Shown one piece after another: positions 7,059-13,975 of a stretch of 17,083 nucleotides of DNA. Made by a program: the position numbers and the translations under genes. The notes under the pieces were generated by a model. That model made no database searches, was not told the origin of the DNA, and was given only the letters and a program-made list of their open reading frames with translations. The DNA lies in contig CBFIHR010000087.1 in assembly GCA_965662365.1 (NCBI GenBank), positions 1-17,083 of the forward strand, read 5' to 3'. Source of the stretch: CAWVWD01 sp965662365 (GTDB lineage: Bacteria > Bacteroidota > Bacteroidia > Chitinophagales > Saprospiraceae). Each line of letters opens with the position of its first letter. Position 1 is the first letter of the stretch.

Positions 7059-8795
7059 TTATGCCTTCTTATTGCTTTTTTTGATAAACTTAAAATACCG
7101 TTTCAAAATAAGATCATTTTCTAATCTTGGCGTTTGAATTTCCAAAATCGCTGGTCGTCCATTGTCCTGTTTTTTGTAGAATTTTTTTAAGGCTTTCGCC
7201 AATGTAGATTCCGAATTTGCTCGGTAATAATTCAAATTATACAGCTTTGCAATATGTTCAGATTGTAAGTTATGATGTGTTTCAAACCAATCTTCTAATT
7301 GATTCGTATCGCTCGGCCCTTTGATAATTCTAAAAATATTTCCACCACCATTATTAATTAAAATCACTCGCAAGTTTTCAGGCAAATGACTATTCCAAAA
7401 CGCATTGCTATCATAGAAAAACGAAATGTCACCAGAAATAATCGTTGTCGGTCGATTGTTTACGATAGCCGCACCGATTGCCGTCGAAGTACAACCGTCA
7501 ATTCCTGCAACGCCACGATTTGAGTTATGAATCACATCTTCACGCTGATTGAATAACAAGGTGTAACGCACTGCCGAACTGTTTCCGCTTTGTAAGTTTG
7601 TGCCTTTCGGCAATGCTTTCATAATGTGTTCAAAGGCTTTCAAATCCGACCATTCGCACGTTTTTAAAAACTCATGATGAGCAGCTTCGGTCGCTTTATC
7701 TCTTTCTTTCCAAAGCTGTTGAAATTCACCATCTACTTTTTTACAATAAGGCAAAAACTGCTCGAAAAAATCATTGGCGGAAGCCGGAATATGATGCGTC
7801 AAAGATTGCATGGTATCTAAATGAAACTGCTCATTTCCGATGTGCCAAGTTGTTCTGTGAAAAGGTTGTTCATCATCTAAACTCGGTCGGAAAAAGAACT
7901 TGATTTTTTTAGAAATTATCGAATGACCAATTGTAATTAATAAATCAGGTTTAAACTGTCGAGTTTCTTCTGGAAAATCTAAACTGTCTATCAATCTATC
8001 AATCGACGGACAAAAATTTTCGTGGTGTAAATTAGCCGTAACTTCGGTTAAAACTACTACCCTTTTGTCGAGTTCGGTGAGTTTTCCTAAAATGTCATTC
8101 AGATTATGATTTAATGGCAATAAACCAGCTAAAATCAAAATTCGCTCGGAATGCTCCCAAATTGTTTTTAAACTTTCAATTGTCGGTTCGGCCAAATGCG
8201 ATTTTGTTGGAACAGTTTGAATCGTTTTTGGTAACGGTTGCTGTGTATAATCTTTCATTCCGTAAAGTGGTTCACGAAACGGCATATTGATATGAACCGG
8301 CCCAAAAGTACCATAATTCATCGTCTGCTCAATCGCTTCCGAAATCATTCGATTGGCAAACCATTCATCATTTTCATGCGACAACTCAACAGGCAAATCG
8401 TAGCTTTTTTTAATATAATTCGCAAAAACGTTGGTTTGATTAATCGTTTGTCCATTCCCTTGATGTGTCCATTCTGGTGGTCGATCAGCTGTGAGAATCA
8501 ACATCGGAATTTGTTGATAAAATGCTTCTGCAATTGCTGGTGCATAATTCAAAGCAGCCGTTCCGGAAGTGCAAGTAATAATCGCTGGTTTTTGCGTCTG
8601 TTGTCCGATTCCTAAAGCAATAAACGCTGCAACTCGCTCATCTGGCACGCTGATACATTTAAAACGCTCGTCTTCATTAAAGGAAATATTCAAAGGTGCA
8701 TTTCGAGAACCTGGCGAAATAATCACGTATTCGATGCCTTTTGCTGCACAGATTTCGATTAAGTTTCTAACTGCTTTTTTGTTGGATTTTGTCAT
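7059..8795 (-). CDS. menD: SEPHCHC synthase MenD (menaquinone synthesis)
   Basis: A 578-residue thiamine-diphosphate enzyme, 2-succinyl-5-enolpyruvyl-6-hydroxy-3-cyclohexene-1-carboxylate synthase. It joins isochorismate and 2-oxoglutarate in the classical menaquinone pathway. The N-terminal Pyr domain shows SPGSRNAPL (27-35) and DERVAAFIALG, where Glu53 aligns with the ThDP-activating Glu55 of E. coli MenD. TSGTAALNYAPAIAEA, ADRPPE and GQTINQTNVF follow. The PP domain has the ThDP/Mg motif from GDISFF to INN (455-482). Length and domain order are normal. Its usual partner menF lies 3 kb away in the same orientation, but with plus-strand genes between them. No clear promoter was seen upstream. 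Confidence 0.96.
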   Translation of the reverse strand: MTKSNKKAVRNLIEICAAKGIEYVIISPGSRNAPLNISFNEDERFKCISVPDERVAAFIALGIGQQTQKPAIITCTSGTAALNYAPAIAEAFYQQIPMLILTADRPPEWTHQGNGQTINQTNVFANYIKKSYDLPVELSHENDEWFANRMISEAIEQTMNYGTFGPVHINMPFREPLYGMKDYTQQPLPKTIQTVPTKSHLAEPTIESLKTIWEHSERILILAGLLPLNHNLNDILGKLTELDKRVVVLTEVTANLHHENFCPSIDRLIDSLDFPEETRQFKPDLLITIGHSIISKKIKFFFRPSLDDEQPFHRTTWHIGNEQFHLDTMQSLTHHIPASANDFFEQFLPYCKKVDGEFQQLWKERDKATEAAHHEFLKTCEWSDLKAFEHIMKALPKGTNLQSGNSSAVRYTLLFNQREDVIHNSNRGVAGIDGCTSTAIGAAIVNNRPTTIISGDISFFYDSNAFWNSHLPENLRVILINNGGGNIFRIIKGPSDTNQLEDWFETHHNLQSEHIAKLYNLNYYRANSESTLAKALKKFYKKQDNGRPAILEIQTPRLENDLILKRYFKFIKKSNKKA

Positions 8796-8974
8796 AGTTG
8801 ATTGTTAAACCGATGGATATGAAAACAATGAAACAAGATAAGGGTTTAATAAAAAATATCAATTACCGAAAAACTACTTTTTAGCTCAATTATACTCATT
8901 TCTCACCGTAACTAATTAAAATCATTTTCTATTCTAAATTTATACTATAGCTTTGTATCAAATATTAGTGTTTT

Positions 8975-9009
8975 CTAAACTCTAAACTCTAATAAGTTTG
9001 AAGTATAGG
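8975..9009. repeat. Heptamer-repeat dyad upstream of the HTH gene
   Basis: CTAAACT (8975-8981) and CTAAACT (8982-8988) are followed by CTAATAA, then GTTTGAA (8996-9002) and GTATAGG (9003-9009). The two outer pairs are imperfectly complementary (about 11 of 14 positions by eye). It is the same 7-nt design as the dyad at 6221-6280, sharing the unit GTTTGAA. The rest of 8796-9067 holds no recognisable gene or clear promoter. Confidence 0.5.
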
Positions 9010-9067
9010 ATTTGGTCAACTACCAATAAATATTTTTTCATCAATCACCAATAAAAAATCCTAAAAC

Positions 9068-9235
9068 ATGAATTTCAAAACCAAATCACAACTCGCTAAT
9101 GAATTCGGCATGAGTTTAAGTACCTTTCAACGTAGATTAAAAGTAGTTAATCTCAATGTTCCGAGAGGATTAATCAGTCCTGATGTTCAAAAAGAAATTT
9201 TCAAACAACTAAATCAGTTCAGTCTTCAAAACTGA
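9068..9235 (+). CDS. Small helix-turn-helix protein, 55 residues
   Basis: ATG at 9068 opens a 55-codon frame ending at TGA 9233-9235. The protein is basic. Residues 6-25 (KSQLANEFGMSLSTFQRRLK) read as a classic helix-turn-helix: alanine in the first helix, glycine at the turn, and a recognition helix STFQRRLK. A second helix follows PRGLISPDVQKEIFKQL (32-48). It resembles the short orphan HTH proteins scattered through Flavobacteriales genomes, which have no known function. It could be a complete regulator or a remnant of a larger mobile-element protein. A tandem 10-bp repeat and a dyad begin 7 nt after its stop, overlapping the promoter region of the next gene, which suggests (inference only) local regulation. 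Confidence 0.6.
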   Translation: MNFKTKSQLANEFGMSLSTFQRRLKVVNLNVPRGLISPDVQKEIFKQLNQFSLQN

Positions 9236-9241
9236 CGTATT

Positions 9242-9283
9242 ATGACACGAAATGACACGAAAATCTTAATTTTCGTGTTTCAT
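9242..9283. promoter_or_regulatory. Tandem repeat and dyad at the lipoprotein promoter
   Basis: ATGACACGAA occurs twice back to back (9242-9251 and 9252-9261). The second copy continues into a perfect 10-bp dyad: ACACGAAAAT (9255-9264), loop CTTA, ATTTTCGTGT (9269-9278). Three more pairs (ATG 9252-9254 with CAT 9281-9283) form across a bulge. The dyad centre is about 28 nt upstream of the -7 box at 9291, where a -33 box would sit. It may be an operator, or the terminator of the HTH gene; the T-run after it is weak. Confidence 0.5.
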
Positions 9284-9290
9284 TTTGCTT

Positions 9291-9298
9291 TACCTTTG
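9291..9298 (+). promoter_or_regulatory. -7 promoter box of the lipoprotein transcript
   Basis: TACCTTTG is a perfect match to the Bacteroidota -7 consensus TANNTTTG. The -33 region is occupied by the dyad at 9255-9278 and has only a weak TTTT match, which suggests a regulated promoter. Transcription would start near 9304-9306, at the palindrome TTGTACAA (9304-9311), giving a leader of about 90 nt. Confidence 0.5.
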
Positions 9299-9325
9299 CA
9301 GCGTTGTACAACAAAAAATGAAAAA

Positions 9326-9363
9326 GGACGAATGTAGGTATGCAGACCTGTAATCATTCGCCC
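9326..9363 (+). ncRNA. Structured leader RNA element before the lipoprotein gene
   Basis: The 5' leader can fold into a two-part stem. The outer stem pairs GGACGAATG (9326-9334) with CATTCGCCC (9355-9363) with one mismatch. The inner stem pairs TAGGT (9335-9339) with ACCTG (9346-9350, including a T-G wobble) around the loop ATGCAG, with a TAAT bulge on the 3' side. The GC-rich stem stands out in an AT-rich leader and ends 32 nt before the start codon. It has no U-run, so it is not a terminator. It may be a cis-regulatory RNA or a stability element; I cannot assign it to a known class. Confidence 0.45.
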
Positions 9364-9395
9364 TATTATTTAATAATTAAATAACAAACAAATTT

Positions 9396-10436
9396 ATGAA
9401 AAATTTACTTGTTTTCGCAAGTATTTTACTTGCGAGTGCGGCTATTGTCGTGTCTTGTTCTAAGGATGAATTAATTGATACCAAACAAGTATCATTAGAA
9501 GAACAACTGCTTAAAGTTGATTTAGACGAAACAATCAACAATTTTACAAATGAGTACGCTTATTTTGAGTCTGACGAAGCATTAAGGTCATTTTTTAGTC
9601 AATATCAAAATTCATCGTTTGAAGCAAAAAAAGAATTAACAGAAAAAGTTACGTATTTAACTTTTGACAAGCACCTTGACGCTATTTACGAAGGCATGAA
9701 TGACTTAACAACTCGTGATGCTTTTGTCAATTATGTCAATAATTATGCTGATTTTATGGAAATCAAATTAATGAGTAACGGTGAGGAGGAAGTTGTAGAA
9801 AAGGAAATTAGTCGTCATCCTATTGCCCCTTTTTTGAATATTGATAGAATTATCAAAGTAGGTGAAGAATACAGAAAGTATATTGGCGAATTTTATATTG
9901 CTTCTGAAAATTATGCGGATTTAGCAGGTATTAATTCAACAGCAGATATGGAAAAGTCAAAACTTGAATACAAACAAGCCGTAAGTTTTCAATCAGGACT
10001 TTTGGATAAAGGTCCAGGTGATTTTTTTGATGAAGAATTTAATGATAACAGATGGTGTAAAGACGATAGAAAGGTTGAACTTTTAGCTGATTTATCAATC
10101 GCTCAAACTTGGGAGCCTAATATAGGAACTTATATCTATGATGCCTTTCCATATGTAGGTGTTACTGCAAAAAGAAAAGGAATTCCGTGTATTTGGTATC
10201 CTTATAAAACTAATATTACTTGGGATAATTTTCATGTTGAGTACATTATGGATGGAAATCCTAAGGTCACTTGGACAGAAGGTTACATGTTTGACTATGC
10301 AAAAAGGATTGAACCAAGGAATGGGGATAGTTTCTTAGGGGATTATAACCCTACTTTTGAATGGAAGAAAATTCGTTCTACAGTTGGAAGTCAAGGAATG
10401 GGTACAAAAACTTTAGACATTGATGAGGTTTGGTAA
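9396..10436 (+). CDS. Predicted surface lipoprotein, function unknown
   Basis: A 346-residue protein with a lipoprotein signal peptide: MKN, a hydrophobic core, then VVSC with Cys21 as lipidation site. SKDE follows the Cys directly. Lys followed by two acidic residues is the lipoprotein export signal described in Capnocytophaga and Flavobacterium, so surface exposure is likely. Residues ~30-200 look mostly helical and acidic. The C-terminal part (~220-346) is rich in Trp, Tyr and Gly and looks beta-rich, with two Cys residues (DNRWCKD and GIPCIWY) that could form a disulfide. I do not recognise the family. It is followed by a terminator and then a predicted outer-membrane barrel gene on the same strand, suggesting a shared envelope role. 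Confidence 0.85.
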   Translation: MKNLLVFASILLASAAIVVSCSKDELIDTKQVSLEEQLLKVDLDETINNFTNEYAYFESDEALRSFFSQYQNSSFEAKKELTEKVTYLTFDKHLDAIYEGMNDLTTRDAFVNYVNNYADFMEIKLMSNGEEEVVEKEISRHPIAPFLNIDRIIKVGEEYRKYIGEFYIASENYADLAGINSTADMEKSKLEYKQAVSFQSGLLDKGPGDFFDEEFNDNRWCKDDRKVELLADLSIAQTWEPNIGTYIYDAFPYVGVTAKRKGIPCIWYPYKTNITWDNFHVEYIMDGNPKVTWTEGYMFDYAKRIEPRNGDSFLGDYNPTFEWKKIRSTVGSQGMGTKTLDIDEVW

Positions 10437-10454
10437 ATAATTTTACAGAACAAC

Positions 10455-10496
10455 AAGTGGTTGTTGAATAAGTATAATTCGACAACCACTTTTTAT
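10455..10496 (+). terminator. Intrinsic terminator between lipoprotein and barrel genes
   Basis: AAGTGGTTGT (10455-10464) pairs perfectly with ACAACCACTT (10482-10491), with extra pairing nearer the loop (GAAT with ATTC), followed by TTTTATT. It lies 19 nt after the lipoprotein stop and 14 nt before the next start. No promoter fits between it and the barrel gene, so the barrel gene probably relies on read-through. Confidence 0.75.
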
Positions 10497-10509
10497 TAGA
10501 ATAAAAACA

Positions 10510-11718
10510 ATGAAAAAAACAATATTCACACTACTGATAGCAGCTTTTGCTATAATTACAAACGCACAAGAACACTTTGAAGTCGAAGCCTCAACAGGTT
10601 GGAATTTTTATAATCATTTTAATGAAAATACTGACTTTTTGGATAGATATGTTGGATATGGCTTACAATATGGACTTGATGTTTGGTATTCTAAAAAAAT
10701 TAATAAAACTTTCGATACTCGTTTAGGCTTAGGTTATGCCAATTTTCACCATTTAGATTTTATAGTCGTTGATGCTTCTCATTATGCAACTTTAAGATTA
10801 GGGACAGATATACAGACGTTTTGGCGACCAATGAAGTTTTCCACAACACTATCCAGTTATCTCTGTTTACATCCAGAGCCACAAGATAGGTTTGGTTTCC
10901 AAAGGCGATTTTTTACTAATCTTGATTTGGGGGTGAAGTTTAGAATGGGTGATAGATTATCTTTGAAAATCAACTCCCCGATTACAATTGCTCCAATGTT
11001 TCAAGATGATAATGGATCAGGAATTGCGGGAGGATTTGGTGGTTTTGTTGTTTTTGATGCTGATGTAGAATTGACAGGTGCAAATATTGGCTTGATTTAT
11101 AATTTTAAGGATAGGGAGAAAAATGCTGTGCCTTCGATGCGGTTTTCGGGGGTAGAAGGTGCTTTGGCCGTTGAGTTATCAGAAGGTCTGTTGTATTATG
11201 ATTTGATTAATCATAGAAAAGATATTTTAAAATATAATCAAGGTTTTGCAGTACAAAGTAGCGTAGATTTGTGGTTATCAAAGCAAGTTAATCCAAAGTT
11301 TGATGCTCGAATAGGGTTAGGATATTCTAATTTTTATCATCTTAATTCTAATATTTTCAGAGGTGATTCAGCACAATCTTCTTCTTATATTAATGTTCGA
11401 TTAGGAACGGATATACAAACTCGTTGGGAGTCGATACAGTTGAGTGTCGCTTTCTCAAATTATATTAATTTAGCAAAATATCCACAAGATGTATATGGCT
11501 ATCAACAACGTATTTTTACGAATTTAGATTTTGGTGCAAAATTCAAAATTAATGATAAATTGAGCATTCGTGCAACAACACCGATTACTTTAGCACCAAT
11601 GGTAAACGGTTTGGGTTGGGCATATACTGACGAAAATGATGATTTTGTGATTGTGCCAAATAGTCGAGTCGGTACATCGGGTTTGAATATCGGTTTGGTT
11701 TATCAATTTGGAAAATAA
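10510..11718 (+). CDS. Predicted outer-membrane barrel protein with a duplicated barrel unit
   Basis: A 402-residue exported protein with a Sec signal peptide, probably cut near Ala19-Gln20 (TNAQ). The mature part is two homologous units of ~190-200 residues. Matching blocks are DVWYSK 57-62 and DLWLSK 253-258; RLGLGYANFHHL 71-82 and RIGLGYSNFYHL 267-278; RLGTDIQT 96-103 and 297-304; FFTNLDLGVKF 134-144 and IFTNLDFGAKF 335-345; SPITIAPM 156-163 and TPITLAPM 357-364; GANIGLIYNF 190-199 and GLNIGLVYQF 391-400. Alternating polar/hydrophobic strands and the terminal YQF pattern point to outer-membrane beta-barrels. Residues ~200-216 form a linker. Function is unknown. It follows the lipoprotein gene and precedes a terminator facing menF. 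Confidence 0.85.
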   Translation: MKKTIFTLLIAAFAIITNAQEHFEVEASTGWNFYNHFNENTDFLDRYVGYGLQYGLDVWYSKKINKTFDTRLGLGYANFHHLDFIVVDASHYATLRLGTDIQTFWRPMKFSTTLSSYLCLHPEPQDRFGFQRRFFTNLDLGVKFRMGDRLSLKINSPITIAPMFQDDNGSGIAGGFGGFVVFDADVELTGANIGLIYNFKDREKNAVPSMRFSGVEGALAVELSEGLLYYDLINHRKDILKYNQGFAVQSSVDLWLSKQVNPKFDARIGLGYSNFYHLNSNIFRGDSAQSSSYINVRLGTDIQTRWESIQLSVAFSNYINLAKYPQDVYGYQQRIFTNLDFGAKFKINDKLSIRATTPITLAPMVNGLGWAYTDENDDFVIVPNSRVGTSGLNIGLVYQFGK

Positions 11719-11738
11719 ACCAATAGAAATAGGTTTAA

Positions 11739-11780
11739 AAAAAGGATTTATCGAAAGTGGATAAATCCTTTTTATATTTT
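11739..11780. terminator. Bidirectional terminator between barrel gene and menF
   Basis: AAAAAGGATTTATC (11739-11752) and GATAAATCCTTTTT (11760-11773) form a perfect 14-bp stem around GAAAGTG. T-rich sequence follows on the plus strand (TATATTTTATT), and the A-run on the left gives a U-tract on the minus strand. Confidence 0.9.
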
Positions 11781-11794
11781 ATTGAGAGCATTCA

Positions 11795-12841
11795 TCAAAC
11801 CATCATCATATCATCCATATAAACTCGTTCAATCACATCGGCCAAAGTTTGTGATTTGGCTTCAGTTTCTTCCCATTCTTTTTGTGGATTTGAATCTGCT
11901 GTAATTCCTCCACCAATATATAAAGCAAACTTATCTTTAAAAATCTGCATACAACGCAAATTGACAAAAAGGTTTGTTTGTCGCTTAATATTTACTGGCC
12001 CTAAAAAGCCACAATAATAGGCTCTTTCGTGTTTTTCATTATTGACAATAAAATCCTTTGCCGCCTGTTTTGGAATGCCACAAATAGCAGGTGTCGGATG
12101 TAAATTTTCTAAAAAATCATGTAAATTATGCGGCGAACGAAAACGGAATTTTGTTTTCAGATGTAATAATTTCCCCGCTCGAGAAGTGTAAGGTGTTGTT
12201 TTTTGATAATTTGCCTTTTCCTTTTTTAATGCCTTTTCGATATATCGCTCAACTATCGCTTGTTCCTCAATTTCCTTTTCTCCCCAATCGACATTTTCTA
12301 AAGGCAAACCTAAATCTCGTTGTGTCCCGGCCAAAGCGACCGTTTCAAAATCACGACCTTTTTGAGTCATAAAAACCTCTGGCGAAGCTCCCATCCAGCA
12401 GCCAATATTAGGAATATTAAATAGGTACACAAAGGCATTTTTATATAAATCCTTTAGCGTTGTAAAAAGGGGGAACAAATCACCTGTTTGAAGATGAACC
12501 GTTTCTATTCGACTAAAAATGATTTTTTGATAACCATTTTTAGTTGCTTCAATAAATTGTTGAACTTGATCTAAATAAGTAGATTGAGTAATACTTTTGG
12601 TATTACCAGTATGATTAGAAAAGAATTCTACAACTGGATTTTTGTGAAACGCATCTTTTCTAATAAAAATCGAAGGCGATTTTTCATTTTCTACGAAAGG
12701 ATGAATAACGAATCCTGATTGTGTTAAGCTATCTGTATTAAATTTATTGGTGTTTTCGCTTCGCTGCCGAATCAAATAATGATCCTTAGAAAATGGCAAA
12801 CTATACAATGCGAATATGTCTTTTTGCCCTAATTGTATCAT
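11795..12841 (-). CDS. menF: Isochorismate synthase MenF (chorismate-binding enzyme)
   Basis: A chorismate-binding enzyme of 348 residues that converts chorismate to isochorismate, the first committed step of menaquinone synthesis and the source of MenD's substrate. Diagnostic blocks are GASPEVFM, ALAGTQRD, LHPTPAICGIPK, ERAYYCGFLGP, LFVNLRCM and the C-terminal Mg-binding region GGGITADSNPQKEWEETEAKSQTL. It lacks part of the N-terminal region of the 431-residue E. coli enzyme, which is usual for Bacteroidota. I start at the ATG at 12841 (MIQLGQKDIF); a TTG codon just before it is an unlikely start. A perfect inverted repeat lies 23 nt upstream. Salicylate or siderophore use of isochorismate cannot be excluded, but menD nearby supports menaquinone. 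Confidence 0.93.
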   Translation of the reverse strand: MIQLGQKDIFALYSLPFSKDHYLIRQRSENTNKFNTDSLTQSGFVIHPFVENEKSPSIFIRKDAFHKNPVVEFFSNHTGNTKSITQSTYLDQVQQFIEATKNGYQKIIFSRIETVHLQTGDLFPLFTTLKDLYKNAFVYLFNIPNIGCWMGASPEVFMTQKGRDFETVALAGTQRDLGLPLENVDWGEKEIEEQAIVERYIEKALKKEKANYQKTTPYTSRAGKLLHLKTKFRFRSPHNLHDFLENLHPTPAICGIPKQAAKDFIVNNEKHERAYYCGFLGPVNIKRQTNLFVNLRCMQIFKDKFALYIGGGITADSNPQKEWEETEAKSQTLADVIERVYMDDMMMV

Positions 12842-12863
12842 CAAAAGTAGTTTTGATTAACTC

Positions 12864-12887
12864 AACTTTCAAAATTTTCTGAAAGTT
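12864..12887. promoter_or_regulatory. Inverted repeat in the menF leader
   Basis: AACTTTCA (12864-12871) and TGAAAGTT (12880-12887) form a perfect 8-bp inverted repeat with an 8-nt AT-rich spacer, 22 nt upstream of the menF ATG. It may be an operator or a leader hairpin. The rest of 12888-13008 shows no clear promoter. Confidence 0.35.
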
Positions 12888-13008
12888 ACGAATTTTTTTG
12901 AATTGTAACAGCTTTTAGTTTCCAAAGGTTGTTAAATTTAATTTTTTAACTCCATTTTGAAACTAATCCAAAAGTACAAAAGCGACCAAACTACAAAAAA
13001 TAAGCCTA

Positions 13009-13038
13009 AAATAAAAAGCCTGTTCATTAGAACAGGCT
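13009..13038 (-). terminator. Intrinsic terminator after usp
   Basis: On the minus strand AGCCTGTTC (13038-13030) pairs perfectly with GAACAGGCT (13025-13017) around TAAT, followed by TTTTATTTTA. It lies 30 nt after the usp stop codon and separates usp from menF. Confidence 0.88.
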
Positions 13039-13068
13039 ATACAAATTAAAATTTATTGGTGAATTATA

Positions 13069-13860
13069 TTAGAAATCTAAACTCAAAATTGGTGTTTTAG
13101 AATGATTTATCAATGCTTCTACGGTACTTCCTACAAATAACTTTCGTAACATTGATTTTTGATAATTGGAAACAACAATCAAATCTGCGTTAATCGTTTC
13201 TGAAAAGTATTCGATACCATTTTCAACATTAAAATTGTATTGAATATTTGTCGTACAAGGAATTTCGCCAGCCATATTCTTAAACTCCTTCATCGCATCT
13301 CGCAACAAAAACTCTGGCTGATTAAAGAAGCTCGACGTATTCACCGCCACCAAGTGTATGTGCGGCTCAGAAAACGGCTCAATAAACACCAAAAAGCGTT
13401 CAAACACCTCTTTTTCCTTCAATGAAAAATCTGATGCAAAAACGATATTTTTAAAATCGACATTATCCAATTTTTCTTTAATTACCAAAACAGGACAATG
13501 CACATGACGGACGACTTTTTGTGTATTCGAGCCAATCATAATTTCATTCAAACCGCTTGCACCATGAGAACCCATGACTAACAAATTTATATCATTCGAT
13601 TTGATATATTCGTTAATCGTTTCAATGAATTTCCCTTTGATATAAGCCGTTTTAATCGTTACGCCTTGATTCGCATATTTCGTCCCGATTTGCGTCAATG
13701 CAAACTTCTTTTTCTGTTCCAAATCTTGATTTGGTAACAAATCATATACGGTCAAAAAATGAACCGTTGCGTTCGATTGCTTCGCTAATTTTATCGCCGT
13801 TTCGACAGCTGCATTCGCACAATCTGAAAAGTCTGTTGGTATTAATATTTGGTTGTTCAT
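13069..13860 (-). CDS. Universal stress protein, two tandem UspA domains
   Basis: A 263-residue cytoplasmic protein with two UspA domains. Domain 1 (1-~130) begins ILIPTDFSDCANAAVETA and has an intact nucleotide motif G97-x2-G100-x9-G110-S111 (GSHGASGLNEIMIGS). Domain 2 (~135-263) begins IVFASDFSLKEKEVFERF. It keeps the later VGST but has SNYQ where G-x2-G is expected, so ATP binding there is probably lost. Such tandem proteins usually pair one binding and one degenerate domain and act in stress or oxygen-limited survival, with partners unknown. It lies 115 nt downstream of hemN on the same strand, with AT-rich dyads between, and ends at its own strong terminator. Confidence 0.93.
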   Translation of the reverse strand: MNNQILIPTDFSDCANAAVETAIKLAKQSNATVHFLTVYDLLPNQDLEQKKKFALTQIGTKYANQGVTIKTAYIKGKFIETINEYIKSNDINLLVMGSHGASGLNEIMIGSNTQKVVRHVHCPVLVIKEKLDNVDFKNIVFASDFSLKEKEVFERFLVFIEPFSEPHIHLVAVNTSSFFNQPEFLLRDAMKEFKNMAGEIPCTTNIQYNFNVENGIEYFSETINADLIVVSNYQKSMLRKLFVGSTVEALINHSKTPILSLDF

Positions 13861-13914
13861 GGTTTTATTTTTTTAATGATTAGTGCAAAAAATTAATAAT
13901 CAATTATTTATATC

Positions 13915-13961
13915 AATAATAATGTAAATTATTATTCAAAATATTGATTAGGCTCATCAAT
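13915..13961. promoter_or_regulatory. Two dyads between hemN and usp
   Basis: AATAATAAT (13915-13923) and ATTATTATT (13928-13936) form a perfect 9-bp dyad with a 4-nt spacer. ATTGAT (13943-13948) and ATCAAT (13956-13961) form a second one with a 7-nt spacer. The second has FNR half-sites (TTGAT and ATCAA) but the spacing is 7 rather than 4, so it is not a standard FNR box. These could be operators of usp. No good -7 box was found nearby. Confidence 0.3.
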
Positions 13962-13975
13962 TAACTAATCACTAA

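Noticed and set aside
12842..12844. TTG one codon before the menF ATG as start
   Set aside because: The adjacent ATG is the more likely start, and the extra residue adds nothing to the family alignment.
12842..12849. Perfect TANNTTTG box on the minus strand at the menF start
   Set aside because: It directly abuts the ATG, so transcription would begin inside the gene; it is more likely a chance match in AT-rich DNA.
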